Assembly (NCBI GenBank): GCA_021792755.1
Contig: JAJYUA010000020.1
Span: 1-64,000, forward strand
DNA: 64,000 bases
Direction of reading: 5' to 3'
From: Pseudomonadota bacterium
Lineage (GTDB): Bacteria > Pseudomonadota > Gammaproteobacteria > Steroidobacterales > Steroidobacteraceae
Positions within the stretch are counted from its first letter, which is position 1; every line of letters begins with the position of its first letter. This document shows positions 18,219-27,239 of this stretch, piece by piece. The translations under genes and the position numbers were made by a program. A model generated the notes under the pieces. It was given only the letters and a program-made list of their open reading frames with translations, was not told the origin of the DNA and did no database searches.

Positions 18219-19832
18219 TTAGGCGCCCGCACCGCCGGTGAGCGCCTCGTACAGAGGCAGTGTCAGAAAATCCGTGAACGTCTCGGCGAGGCTGAGCCGC
18301 TCGAAGACACTTGCAGCCTGCGCATAGGTGCCGATCGGCGCCCCGGCGCGCGCGACCACGGCCTCGACGCGGCGCAGCTCCTCGGGGATGAGCGAGCGAA
18401 CCAGCCCCGCATCGACCTTGCGGCCGTCCTCGAGCACCCCCTTCGGGCTCCTCACCCACTGCCAGACCTGCGAGCGGGCGATCTCGGCGGTTGCCGCATC
18501 CTCCATCAGGTTGTGGATCGGTACACAGCCGACGCCCGCGAGCCAGCTGCCGATATAGTGAATGGCCACGTTGATGTCGTTGCGCAGTCCGGCCTCGGTG
18601 ATCGGGCGCTCCGGCCGGAAATCGAGCAGATCCGCCGCGGCGCAGCCGCCTTCGGGCACGCGCTCGCGCTGGTGCGGCCGGGCGCCGAGCACCTTGACGA
18701 ATTCCTCGAGCGCAAGCTGCACCAGCCCCGGATGGGCCACCCAGCCGCCGTCGAACCCGTCCCGCGCATCGCGCGCCTTGTCGTGACGTACGCCGGCGAG
18801 CGCGCGCTCGTTGGCGGGCGGATCGTTCTTGATCGGGATGAGCGCGCTCATGCCACCGATCGCAGGCGCTCCGCGGCGGTGGCAGGCCCTCACCAGCTCG
18901 AGCGCGTAGGCGCGCATGAACGGGGCCTCCATTGTCACCTGGCCCCGGTCGGCGAGGCAGAACTCCCGCCGCTTGCTGAATTTCTTGATGGCGCTGAAGA
19001 TGTAGTCCCAGCGTCCGGCGTTGAGCCCTGCGCAATGCTCGCGCAGCTCGTAGAGAATCTCGTGCATCTCGAAGGCCGCGAGCACCGTCTCGATGAGTAC
19101 CGTCGCCTTGATGGTGCCGGCGGGCAGATCGAGCGCCGCCTGGGCGGCGAGGAACACCTCGTTCCACAGCCGCGCCTCGAGGTGGCTCTCGAGCTTCGGC
19201 AGATAGAAATAAGGTCCGGCGCCCCGCGCGAGCTGCTCGCGGGCGTTGTGAAAGAACGCCAGCGCGAAATCAAAGAGCGCCCCCGAGACGCTCTGGCCGT
19301 CCACCGTCACGTGCCGCTCCTGCAGATGCCAGCCGCGCGGACGGATGAGGAGCGTCGCCACGGTGTCGTTCAGCCGATAGCGTTTTCCCCCGCCGTCAAA
19401 GGCGATGGTGCGCCTGACCGCGTCCTTCAGATTGATCTGACCCTGCACCTGGTTGCGCCAGCTCGGGGTGCTCGAGTCCTCGAAGTCGGCCATGTAGGAA
19501 TCGGCGCCGGAGTTCAGCGCGTTGATCATCATCTTGCGCTCGACGGGGCCGGTGATCTCCACACGCCGCCGCTCGAGCGCCGGCGGCAGGGGCGCGATGC
19601 GCCACTCGCCCTCGCGGACGGGCAGTGTCTCGGGCAGGAAGCCCGGCATCTCACCGGCATCGATGCGCTGCTGGCGCTGCGCGCGCGCCGCGAGCAGCGC
19701 TCGCCGGCGCGGCTCGAAGCGCCGGTGCAGCCCGGCGAGAAACGCGAGCGCCTCGGGGGTGAGGATCTCCTCGAAGCGCGGCTCGAGCGGCGCCTCGATG
19801 CGCACGCCCTGGGGCAGATCGAATGAGTTCAT
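18219..19832 (-). CDS. aceB: Malate synthase (A type)
   Basis: This 537-residue protein condenses glyoxylate with acetyl-CoA to malate. The length matches the A-type enzyme (about 530 residues). Recognisable blocks are KATVLIETVLAAFEMHEILY, LNAGRWDYIFSAIKKF and the C-terminal HNLMEDAATAEIARSQVWQW, all typical of malate synthase. The ATG at 19832 fits the family N-terminus, with AAGGAT about 12-17 bases upstream. No isocitrate lyase is in the window. Its place among amine and sugar-acid catabolic genes suggests it absorbs glyoxylate made by one of the neighbouring pathways, for example from glycine; this is inferred. Confidence 0.93.
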   Translation of the reverse strand: MNSFDLPQGVRIEAPLEPRFEEILTPEALAFLAGLHRRFEPRRRALLAARAQRQQRIDAGEMPGFLPETLPVREGEWRIAPLPPALERRRVEITGPVERKMMINALNSGADSYMADFEDSSTPSWRNQVQGQINLKDAVRRTIAFDGGGKRYRLNDTVATLLIRPRGWHLQERHVTVDGQSVSGALFDFALAFFHNAREQLARGAGPYFYLPKLESHLEARLWNEVFLAAQAALDLPAGTIKATVLIETVLAAFEMHEILYELREHCAGLNAGRWDYIFSAIKKFSKRREFCLADRGQVTMEAPFMRAYALELVRACHRRGAPAIGGMSALIPIKNDPPANERALAGVRHDKARDARDGFDGGWVAHPGLVQLALEEFVKVLGARPHQRERVPEGGCAAADLLDFRPERPITEAGLRNDINVAIHYIGSWLAGVGCVPIHNLMEDAATAEIARSQVWQWVRSPKGVLEDGRKVDAGLVRSLIPEELRRVEAVVARAGAPIGTYAQAASVFERLSLAETFTDFLTLPLYEALTGGAGA

Positions 19833-20009
19833 GAGGTTGCCGCCATCCTTTTCGAGTCGGGGTAGCGCCCGCGCCCGAAGGCAGCCGCGCACGCCACGCG
19901 ATCCTACCGGGGCAGGCGCCGCAGGGGTTGAATGCTCCCGACCGATGATGGCATTGGGCCGACAATGCGACCGGCCACGGCAGGCGCGGGCGTGTCCGCG
20001 GCGCCGCCG

Positions 20010-21200
20010 CTACGGCAGGATCGGCCGATCGGCCATCTCCAGATGCAGCTCGCGGCCGCTGTAGGGATGGGCGAGCGCCACCGCCTCGTTCAGCTCGACG
20101 CCGAGTCCGGGCTCGCTCGGCGGGATGACGTAGCCCTCCTCCCAGCGGATCGGCCGGTGCAGGATCTCGGCATGGAACCCCTGCCAGCGCTCGATGCCCT
20201 CGAGGATGAGGAAATTCGCACAGCACGCGGCCAGCTGGATGTTCGCCGCGCCCACCACCGGCCCGCAGTACAGGTGCGGAGCGATCTGCGCGTGGCGGGA
20301 CTCGGCGAGCGCGGCAATCTTCTTTCCCTCCAGAATGCCGCCGACCCGCCCGAGGTTCGGTTGCAGGATGGCGGCGGCGCCGGCCTCGAGCAGCCGTGCG
20401 AACTCGTACTTGGTGGCGAGCCGCTCGCCGGCTGCGATCGGCACCCGACTCGCGCGCGCGACCTTCGCCATCTCCCCGGGCACATCCGGGGGCACCGGCT
20501 CCTCGAACCACAGCGGCTCGTACGGCTCGATCCGCCGCGCCAAGCGCCGCGCGCCGGCGGCCGTCATCTGTCCGTGCGTGCCGAACAGCAGATCGGCTCG
20601 CGAGCCGACCGCTTCGCGCAGTTGCTTGAGGAAGCGCTCGCAGCGATCGAGCGCCTCGAGCGAGGGCTGGCGCCCGTCGAAAGCCGAGTAGGGCCCGAAC
20701 GGATCGAATTTGAGCGCCGTGAAGCCCTGGGCGACGTACTCGCAAGCCCGCTCGGCCGCGAGGTCCGCATCCCTGTAGACGTCGGTGCGATCACCGGGGC
20801 GCGGATAAAGATACGTGTAGGCTCGCAGCCGCTCGTGCACCCGGCCGCCGAGCAGCTTGTACACCGGCTGCCCGGCCGCCTTGCCGACGATATCCCAGCA
20901 GGCCATCTCCAGGGCGCTGAGCACCCCCATCAGCGTCAGGTCGGGCCGCTGGGAGTAGCCCGATGAGTACACGCGGCGCCAGATGCGCTCGATGTCGTGG
21001 GGATCCTCGCCCTCGAGGTAGCGTCGAAAGACATCCTCCAGCATGCGTGCGACGAGGTCCGGGTGGAAGGGAACGCCGTACGCCTCCCCCACTCCATGCA
21101 CGCCGTCGGCGCACACCAGCTTGCAGAACACGAAATAGCGCCCGCCGAAGTGCGGCGGCGGGTTGCCGACCACGAACGTCCGGATGTCCTTCAATCGCAT
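20010..21200 (-). CDS. Enolase-superfamily enzyme, mandelate racemase/acid-sugar dehydratase type
   Basis: A 396-residue protein with the N-terminal capping domain and C-terminal barrel of the mandelate racemase/muconate-lactonising group. Visible sites are K164-x-D166 in ALKFDPFG, the metal glutamates in WFEEPVPP (about 233) and AAGERL (259), and H309 in APHLYC. At the first metal-ligand position the sequence reads FGTHGQM instead of a DFH-type motif, so the usual aspartate is missing. The start is set at ATG 21200 (MRLKDIRTF). It directly follows the DMGDH remnant and precedes malate synthase. The reaction cannot be named; dehydration or epimerisation of a carboxylate is expected. Confidence 0.82.
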   Translation of the reverse strand: MRLKDIRTFVVGNPPPHFGGRYFVFCKLVCADGVHGVGEAYGVPFHPDLVARMLEDVFRRYLEGEDPHDIERIWRRVYSSGYSQRPDLTLMGVLSALEMACWDIVGKAAGQPVYKLLGGRVHERLRAYTYLYPRPGDRTDVYRDADLAAERACEYVAQGFTALKFDPFGPYSAFDGRQPSLEALDRCERFLKQLREAVGSRADLLFGTHGQMTAAGARRLARRIEPYEPLWFEEPVPPDVPGEMAKVARASRVPIAAGERLATKYEFARLLEAGAAAILQPNLGRVGGILEGKKIAALAESRHAQIAPHLYCGPVVGAANIQLAACCANFLILEGIERWQGFHAEILHRPIRWEEGYVIPPSEPGLGVELNEAVALAHPYSGRELHLEMADRPILP

Positions 21201-21592
21201 CGGCCTGCCCCGGCCCGAGCGCACCTGCCCGCGCCGCTCGGGCCATGGGGGGCGCCGCGCAGGGGCTGCGCCGCTCGCCGCCCGCCCAGGCTCCCGATCT
21301 CCAAGCCCTCGGCCTCATTCTGCACTCCCGTGTCGATGTCGCCGAGCGCGAGCGAGCGGCCGATGCGCGCCTGCCGCAAATCGGCGAAGCGGCCGAGCCC
21401 GGCCATCTTCAGCCGGTCGAGCCGCTCTCGGGTACCGGCGAGCACGGCCCCGCCCGTGAGGAGCGCGCAGGACTTGCCGCCGATACGCTCGATCAGCATC
21501 ACTCGCAGCCGGCCGACCTCGGTTGGATGATACGGCACGCTCGCGCCGGCACCTTCGCCTCCGGCAACCGCCACTGTCGCATGACTCTTCAT
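21201..21592 (-). pseudogene. Internally deleted remnant of a dimethylglycine dehydrogenase-like gene
   Basis: The frame opens with MKSHATVAVAGGEGAGAS and MLIERIGGKSC, matching the FAD-binding N-terminus of DMGDH-like proteins (normally over 800 residues). It jumps to TGGAVLAGTRERLDRLKMAG, which resembles a segment around residue 90 of that family, then to RIGRSLALGDIDT and GLEIGSLGGRRA, which resemble the extreme C-terminus. Most of the FAD domain and the GcvT domain are gone, and the last part seems frameshifted. The ATG overlaps the LysR stop (TGATG), so it was once the second gene of that operon. Family memory, not alignment, supports this call. An intact relative lies at 24396-26978. Confidence 0.65.
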
Positions 21593-22581
21593 CAGACCCG
21601 ACTCTCCACAGCCTGCCAGTCGTTCGACACCGCGAGCTGCACCGCGGGCTGCGCCGCCGCGCCGTCGCGACCGAAGCGCTCGATCAGCCAGGACCGGAAC
21701 AACGCGATCGCCGTGTCGGCCAGCCCTTCCGGGTGGGCGATGAGGTAGTAGGCATAGCCCTTGTCGAGCTCCTCGGCGAATGGGCTGACGAGCTTGCCGG
21801 CGTGGATCTCCTCGGCCCACAGATGGGGATCGACGAGCACGATGCCCTGGCCGCTCAAGGCGTACTGCACCGCGAGCACCGCGGTATCGAACACCAGCCC
21901 CCGCTCCACGTTGACCGCGCTGAGGCCGTTCTTGCGCAGGAACTCGGACCAGGCCCGGTGCCTCGGTTCCCCCTCGTATCGCACGTGCACGATCTCATTG
22001 GCCTCGATGAAGGCGGCCAGATCCTTCTCACGATGCTGCTCGGCGACCTGCCGGTGGCAGAGAATGCGCAGCCGCACCGGCCAGAGAAGGTCCGCCACCA
22101 GATCCGTCACCATAGGCTTGGAGTAGACGACCGCCACGTCCACATCTGCGAGCAGCGGGCCCACCGCGGCGGGACTGACCAGATCGATATCCACCTCGGC
22201 GCTCGCCTTGCGAAAGTCCCTGAGGATAGGCACGGCGAGCTGCACGGCGAAGCTCGGCGGCATCTGCACCCGCAGCGTGCGCTGGGCAGGCGCGCCCTCG
22301 TTGCGGATGTCATCGATCGCGTATTCAAGCCGGTCGAAGGACTTGGCGACGGCCGGCAGCAGATGCTGGCCGGCCTGGGTGAGGGTGAGCGCGTGAGGCC
22401 GCCGCTCGAACAACTGCACCCCGATCAGCTGCTCGAGGGAGATCACGTGCCGCGAAAGCGCGCTCTGGGAAATGAGCAGCGCATGCGCCGCGGCCGTGAA
22501 GCTGCCGTGCTTGGCCACACCTTCGAAGGCGCGAAGCGCATTGAGCGGCAGCCAGCGTCGATCGATCGTCTTTTTGCCCAT
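21592..22581 (-). CDS. LysR-family transcriptional regulator (GcvA-like)
   Basis: A 329-residue regulator. The N-terminal winged helix-turn-helix (about residues 12-72) reads LPLNALRAFEGVAKHGSFTA followed by SQSALSRHVISLEQLIGVQL, as in GcvA-type members, with an effector-binding domain after it. GGGAGG 6 bases before the ATG is a strong ribosome site. It heads the minus-strand run and faces an aldehyde-dehydrogenase remnant, the usual divergent layout for LysR control. GcvA relatives respond to glycine and control one-carbon genes, which fits the DMGDH-like remnant it overlaps; the effector here is not known. Confidence 0.87.
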   Translation of the reverse strand: MGKKTIDRRWLPLNALRAFEGVAKHGSFTAAAHALLISQSALSRHVISLEQLIGVQLFERRPHALTLTQAGQHLLPAVAKSFDRLEYAIDDIRNEGAPAQRTLRVQMPPSFAVQLAVPILRDFRKASAEVDIDLVSPAAVGPLLADVDVAVVYSKPMVTDLVADLLWPVRLRILCHRQVAEQHREKDLAAFIEANEIVHVRYEGEPRHRAWSEFLRKNGLSAVNVERGLVFDTAVLAVQYALSGQGIVLVDPHLWAEEIHAGKLVSPFAEELDKGYAYYLIAHPEGLADTAIALFRSWLIERFGRDGAAAQPAVQLAVSNDWQAVESRV

Positions 22582-22748
22582 CGAGGCCTCCCGCAGCGGC
22601 GCACGACCCCGCCCGCATCAAGGGGTGCGAGTGGCGGCATACTAGCGTTGCGAGCGGGGCCCGCGCAGCGAAATTCCATGCTTTTTTTCGATGCCCGCAG
22701 CCAATTTCTCGGCTTGGAAGGGGGCGTCGGATGTGCCACGCTCGGCCC
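22582..22748. promoter_or_regulatory. Divergent regulatory region with ACTAGCG element
   Basis: This spacer separates the LysR gene from the rightward aldehyde dehydrogenase remnant and second enolase-superfamily gene. GGCGGCATACTAGCGTTG at about 22634-22651 recalls the right-end motif GGCCGAACTCCTAGCAA in order and direction, with a one-base gap, about 100 bases before the remnant start. LysR-type sites are also expected here but I could not define one. Confidence 0.35.
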
Positions 22749-23247
22749 ATGACAGCCCTGGCGCTCGAGACACGCCCTCGCGCGAAATGGCAGCGGCTCG
22801 TCGCGGCAATGAGGCCCGAGAGCCGCGCCTTCATCGGCGGGCAGCTGCTCGCCTCAGGCAGCGGGCGGACACTCGAGGACGTCAGTCCCATCGTCGGTCG
22901 AGGCCACCGTTCTCGAGCAAGTGCCGGCCGGCGCTCGCATCGTCCGTGAGGAGCTGTTCGGACCGGTGCTCGCGGTGGCGGGCTATCAGGATGAGCCGCA
23001 GGCGATCCGCCTCGCCAACGACTCCCCCTACGGTCTCGCCGCGGGCGTATGGACGTCGGACATGAACGCCGCCCACCGCCTGACGGGCGCGCTGCACGCG
23101 GGCACCGTGTGGGTGAACACCTGCGAGCGCTCCCCGCTCGCCACCCCTTTCGGCGGATTCAAGCAATCGGGCTCGGGGCGCGACCGCTCCCCCCACGCGC
23201 TCGACACGTACTGCGACCTGAAGACCATCTGGACGGCCTACACATGA
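22749..23247 (+). pseudogene. Aldehyde dehydrogenase with a large internal deletion
   Basis: The first part (MTALALETRPRAKWQRLVAA, then RAFIGGQLLASGSGRTLEDV) is the N-terminus of a PuuC-like aldehyde dehydrogenase. Near 22900 the sequence jumps, with a frame change, to VEATVLEQVPAGARIVREEL and the normal C-terminus including PFGGFKQSGSGRDRSPHALD. About 300 residues, including the catalytic Glu and Cys, are missing, so the product cannot be an active dehydrogenase. The stop overlaps the ATG of the next gene (ATGA), so translation through the remnant may still couple to it. Confidence 0.8.
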
Positions 23248-24392
23248 GTGCATCGCCCGACCAGCCCGAGGCCGCCTTCTCGGGCCATCGGATCGCTTCG
23301 ATCCGAATCACCCATCACCGACTGGCGCTCGATCCGCCGTTTCACGCCGGCTGGGACACCCGACCGCGGCTGCACTTCGACGCCACGATCGTGAGGGTCG
23401 CGACCGACACCGGGCTCGAGGGCTGCGGCTCGGGCGACCTGATGGTGGGCTTCGCCGGCCACGAGGACCTGTTCATCGGCCGGGACGCGCTCGCACTCGA
23501 GCGGCACTACCGGGTGCTCTCGCACATCGACTTTCACTACGGGCGTTGCTGGCCGCTCGATCTGGCGCTGTGGGACCTCGCCGGCAAGATCACCGGGCAA
23601 CCGTGCTGGCGGCTGCTCGGGGGCCTTTCCAACAGGGTGCGGGCGTACGCCTCATCGGGCACGCTGCGCGATCCGCGCCAGCTCGCCGAGCAGGCCGACG
23701 GTTACCTCGAGGAGGGGTTCTGCGCGCTGAAGATCCGCTTTCAGCGCGGCCATTGGCGCGACGACATCCGGGCGCTCGAGGCCGTGCGAGAGCGCGTCGG
23801 GGAGCGGCTGACGCTGCTCGTCGACTGCAATCAGGGCTGGCGCATGCCCTGGGATACCCAGGCGCCCTGGACCCTCAAGGACGCGCTCGCCGTGGCGCGG
23901 GAGCTCGAGCGTCTGGGGGTGTACTGGATGGAGGAGCCGCTGCACCGGGCAGATCGCCCCGGCATGCGGACGCTGCGCGAAGCGACTGAAGTCAGAATTG
24001 CCGCCGGCGAGATGACGCGGGAGATCCACGAGCTGCGCGACCTGATCGGCTCGGGCTGCATCGATGTGCTGCAGCCCGACGCCGCACTGGTCGGGGGCAT
24101 CACCGGCCTGAGGCGGGTGCTCGCGCTGGCGCAGGAGCACAACGTCCTGTTCACTCCGCACACCTGGACCAACGGCATGGGCCTCACCGCCAACGCCCAC
24201 CTCACCGCAGGCCTCGGCGATTCGCCGTTCATCGAATTCCCCTACGACCCGCCCGAGTGGTCGCTCGAGCGGCGGGATTTCATGATGGCGGAGCCTTTGC
24301 GGACCGACCGCGACGGGTGGCTCAGCCTCCCGGACACCCCGGGGTTCGGCTACCGCCTCGATGAGGGAGCCCTCGAGGCCACGCGGCTGTAG
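23244..24392 (+). CDS. Enolase-superfamily enzyme, mandelate racemase subgroup
   Basis: A 382-residue acid-base enzyme of the mandelate racemase family. The second-strand motif is K163-I-R165, metal ligands are D194 in VDCNQGW, E230/E231 in WMEEPL and E256 in AAGEMT, and the general-base histidine is H306 in TPHTWTNG. It is only distantly similar to the enolase-superfamily protein at 20010-21200. Members act on acid sugars or on epimerisation of cyclic amino acids such as hydroxyproline betaine; the motifs do not decide. The ATG overlaps the stop of the aldehyde-dehydrogenase remnant, and the gene ends 3 bases from the convergent DMGDH-like gene. Confidence 0.83.
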   Translation: MSASPDQPEAAFSGHRIASIRITHHRLALDPPFHAGWDTRPRLHFDATIVRVATDTGLEGCGSGDLMVGFAGHEDLFIGRDALALERHYRVLSHIDFHYGRCWPLDLALWDLAGKITGQPCWRLLGGLSNRVRAYASSGTLRDPRQLAEQADGYLEEGFCALKIRFQRGHWRDDIRALEAVRERVGERLTLLVDCNQGWRMPWDTQAPWTLKDALAVARELERLGVYWMEEPLHRADRPGMRTLREATEVRIAAGEMTREIHELRDLIGSGCIDVLQPDAALVGGITGLRRVLALAQEHNVLFTPHTWTNGMGLTANAHLTAGLGDSPFIEFPYDPPEWSLERRDFMMAEPLRTDRDGWLSLPDTPGFGYRLDEGALEATRL

Positions 24393-24395
24393 ACC

Positions 24396-26978
24396 TCAGC
24401 TCTTCGGCCGCTCGTTCTGCGGATCGTAGAGGGCGAGCTGCCCGACCGCCTCCACGCGCAACGGATATCGCTCGCCGAAATACTCCATCGCGAGCGCACG
24501 CCCCTGCTTCGCATAGCGCTCCGGCAGGTAGCCGAGCGCGATGTTCTTGCCGACCGACGGCCCGTACGCGATGCTGGTCGTGAACGAGCGCCTGCCAAGC
24601 TCATCGATCAGCACCTCGCCCGTGTCCGGATCCAGGATGGGCCACTGGCCGACCGGATAGCGCGCGACGCCATGGCGATCCACGTTCTGCGCCAGGGTCA
24701 TCGTGCACAGGTACGCCACCTGACGCGGCCGCTCGCGCTGCGCCACGTACGCCGCCTTGCCGTGAAAATCATCGTCCTTGATCTTGGCGCGCGCGAGACC
24801 CGCCTCGTACAGGTTGTACTCCGTGAGCAGATCCGCGTTCTGAAGCCGCAGGCTCTTCTCCATGCGCCGCGTGTTGGCGTAGGTCTCGATGCCCACCGGG
24901 GTGACGCCCTGCTCGTAAAAAATATCCCAGAGGGCGAGGCCGTAGCTCGGCGAGAGGTACAGCTCCCAGCCCTGCTCGCCCACGTAGGAGATGCGGAAAG
25001 CCCACACCGGCAGGCCGCGCACGCGTATCGGGTGCGCCGTGGCGAACGGGAAGCGCTCCTGACTCAGCGCCTGCGGCTCATCCGCGACCGCCTGCAGCAC
25101 GCGCCGGGCGTTCGGGCCCCACAGGCCGAGCGTGACGATGTCATCCGTCCGGTCCTGGATGTCGGCGCGCCAATTGCGCGCCTCGCGGATGCGCTTCATC
25201 CACAGCAGATCGCGAGGTCCGGTGCCACCGCCGCACACCACGCGGTACCGGGATGCATCCAGGCGGATGATGGTGAGGTCCGCGCGCACTCCACCGGCTT
25301 CATCGAGAAAGTGCGTATAGATGCCTCTACCGGGCGCCGTCGCGCCGCCCACCTTGGCAACCGAGAGATATTCCAGCAATGCCTCGGCATCGGCGCCGCT
25401 GACGTCGTAGATGGCGAAGTGCGACAGATTGACCATCCCCACGTTGTCGCTCATCGCGAGCTGCTCGGCGTTGGACACCGGCCAGAAATGACGCGCGTCC
25501 CACTCGTTGCGCCGCTCCGGAACGCGTTCGCGGTACTTCGCGAGCAGATGCTCGTTGGCCTGGTAACCGTGGGCGCGCTCCCAGCCCGCCGCCTCCATGA
25601 AATACCCGCCGAGCTCCTTCTCGCGCGGCCAGAACGGGCCGCGGCGCAGGTCGCGGCCGGTCAGGTACGGCTCGCGCGGGTGCACCGGCGGGTTGTAGAC
25701 CTTCTTGGCCGTCTCGGTGCAGCGGCCCAACACGTACGCCGGCGTTTTCTGCACGGCGTAGAAGCGGGCGATGTCGATGCTGAACGGATCCCAGTCCGTC
25801 CGTCCCTTGACCAGCCAGTCCGCGAACACCTTGCCGATCCCCGGGGCATCCTTCACCCACACGGCCTCGGCGAACCACAGCCCGCCGACCTCCGGGGACT
25901 CACCGACCAGCGGCATGCCGTCGGCCGTGATCGACATCAGCCCGTTGAACGAGCGCTTCGCGTCCCAGCCCAGCTCCCCGAGCAGCGGCACGAGCTCGGT
26001 CGCGCGCTCGTAGCCCTGCATCACCTGCTCGATGTCCATGTCGCGCATCGACGGTGACAGGCGGGCCTCGCCCGGCTCCGCGATCTCGCCCGCGAGCACC
26101 ATGCGCGGCTCGTTCTGCTCGTAGTAGCCCCACTCGATCTGCCCACCCTCGGAAGTGGCCGGGTCGCCCGTGTCGCGCAGATACGAGGAGTTGCCCTGGT
26201 CGCGCAGCAGAGGGTAGCCGATTTCCTTGCCCGTGCCGGCAAACTCGCCATAGGGCCCGAAGAACAGCAGCGGGTGCTCGAACGGCGTGAGCGGCAGCGG
26301 CGAGCCGGTGCGCCCGGCGAGCAGCGGCCCCCAGATGCCGGTGCTCAATATGACGATCGGGGTCTTGATGTAGCCCTTGCGCGTCTCCACGCCGCACACC
26401 CGCCCGTCGTGCACGTCGATGGACAGCGCCGCAGTGTTGGCGAAGATCTGCACTCTTCCCGTTGCCACCGCGCGCTCGATGAGCACACCCGCGACGCGCT
26501 GGGAGCGGGGAACCACCAGCCCGGCGTCCGGATCCCACAGGGCGCCCTGAATCGCCGTCTGCTCGAGCAGCGGGAACAGCTCCTTGGCCCTGGCGGCGCA
26601 GATGAGCTGCGCCCGGGTACCGAACGCCTTGCCCGAGCCGACCTTGCGCTCGAGCTCCTGCATCCGCTCATCGTCGCCGACGCGGGCCACCTCCAGGCCG
26701 CCGATCCGGCAGTAATGCCCCAGACGATCGTAGAAGTCGCGGCTGTAAATCGTGGTGCAGCACGACATCTTGTCGTGGCTGGTCATGTAGCAGAAATCGG
26801 AGGCGTGGGCGGTCGACCCGATGTCGGTCGGGATTGCCGATTTGTCGAGACCGACGATGTTGTCCCAGCCCAGCCCGAGCAGGTGATGCACCACCGAGGC
26901 CCCGACGATGCCTCCCTGACCGATGATGACCGCGCCCGCCTCTTTCGGAAACCGTCGCTCGCTTGTGCCCTGGGTCAT
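24396..26978 (-). CDS. Dimethylglycine dehydrogenase-like FAD oxidoreductase with GcvT domain
   Basis: An 860-residue two-domain enzyme. Residues 15-390 form a DAO-type FAD domain (VIIGQGGIVGAS; DIGSTAHASDF with H58 at the place of the flavin-linking histidine of DMGDH). A bridging region is followed by an aminomethyltransferase (GcvT) domain at about 450-840, where a folate cofactor would take up the removed one-carbon unit. It probably oxidatively demethylates an N-methylated amino acid such as dimethylglycine or sarcosine. The ATG at 26978 lacks a good ribosome site. It stands alone between convergent and co-directional genes; the remnant at 21201-21592 is a broken relative. Confidence 0.85.
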   Translation of the reverse strand: MTQGTSERRFPKEAGAVIIGQGGIVGASVVHHLLGLGWDNIVGLDKSAIPTDIGSTAHASDFCYMTSHDKMSCCTTIYSRDFYDRLGHYCRIGGLEVARVGDDERMQELERKVGSGKAFGTRAQLICAARAKELFPLLEQTAIQGALWDPDAGLVVPRSQRVAGVLIERAVATGRVQIFANTAALSIDVHDGRVCGVETRKGYIKTPIVILSTGIWGPLLAGRTGSPLPLTPFEHPLLFFGPYGEFAGTGKEIGYPLLRDQGNSSYLRDTGDPATSEGGQIEWGYYEQNEPRMVLAGEIAEPGEARLSPSMRDMDIEQVMQGYERATELVPLLGELGWDAKRSFNGLMSITADGMPLVGESPEVGGLWFAEAVWVKDAPGIGKVFADWLVKGRTDWDPFSIDIARFYAVQKTPAYVLGRCTETAKKVYNPPVHPREPYLTGRDLRRGPFWPREKELGGYFMEAAGWERAHGYQANEHLLAKYRERVPERRNEWDARHFWPVSNAEQLAMSDNVGMVNLSHFAIYDVSGADAEALLEYLSVAKVGGATAPGRGIYTHFLDEAGGVRADLTIIRLDASRYRVVCGGGTGPRDLLWMKRIREARNWRADIQDRTDDIVTLGLWGPNARRVLQAVADEPQALSQERFPFATAHPIRVRGLPVWAFRISYVGEQGWELYLSPSYGLALWDIFYEQGVTPVGIETYANTRRMEKSLRLQNADLLTEYNLYEAGLARAKIKDDDFHGKAAYVAQRERPRQVAYLCTMTLAQNVDRHGVARYPVGQWPILDPDTGEVLIDELGRRSFTTSIAYGPSVGKNIALGYLPERYAKQGRALAMEYFGERYPLRVEAVGQLALYDPQNERPKS

Positions 26979-27239
26979 GTGGAGGAATGATCATGCCATG
27001 ACGGCGTTGCGCGCAGTATGGCCGCCGCCACCGGCCGCCGCTGGCCAATTTGCGCCACCGGCTTGTCCGGATCCGCCCGGCCGGGCCTCGTCGACAGGCC
27101 ACCGTCGCGATCGCCCGAAGCCGCGCGCGCCCATCCCTGGCTTGCCTCTCGCCGCGGCCGCCGCCGGCCGTCCCCCCGCGCTGCGCTGCGGCGCGCGGTG
27201 GATTGACCCGACGGGCGGGCTCGGGCGGGCAGAGCCGGC

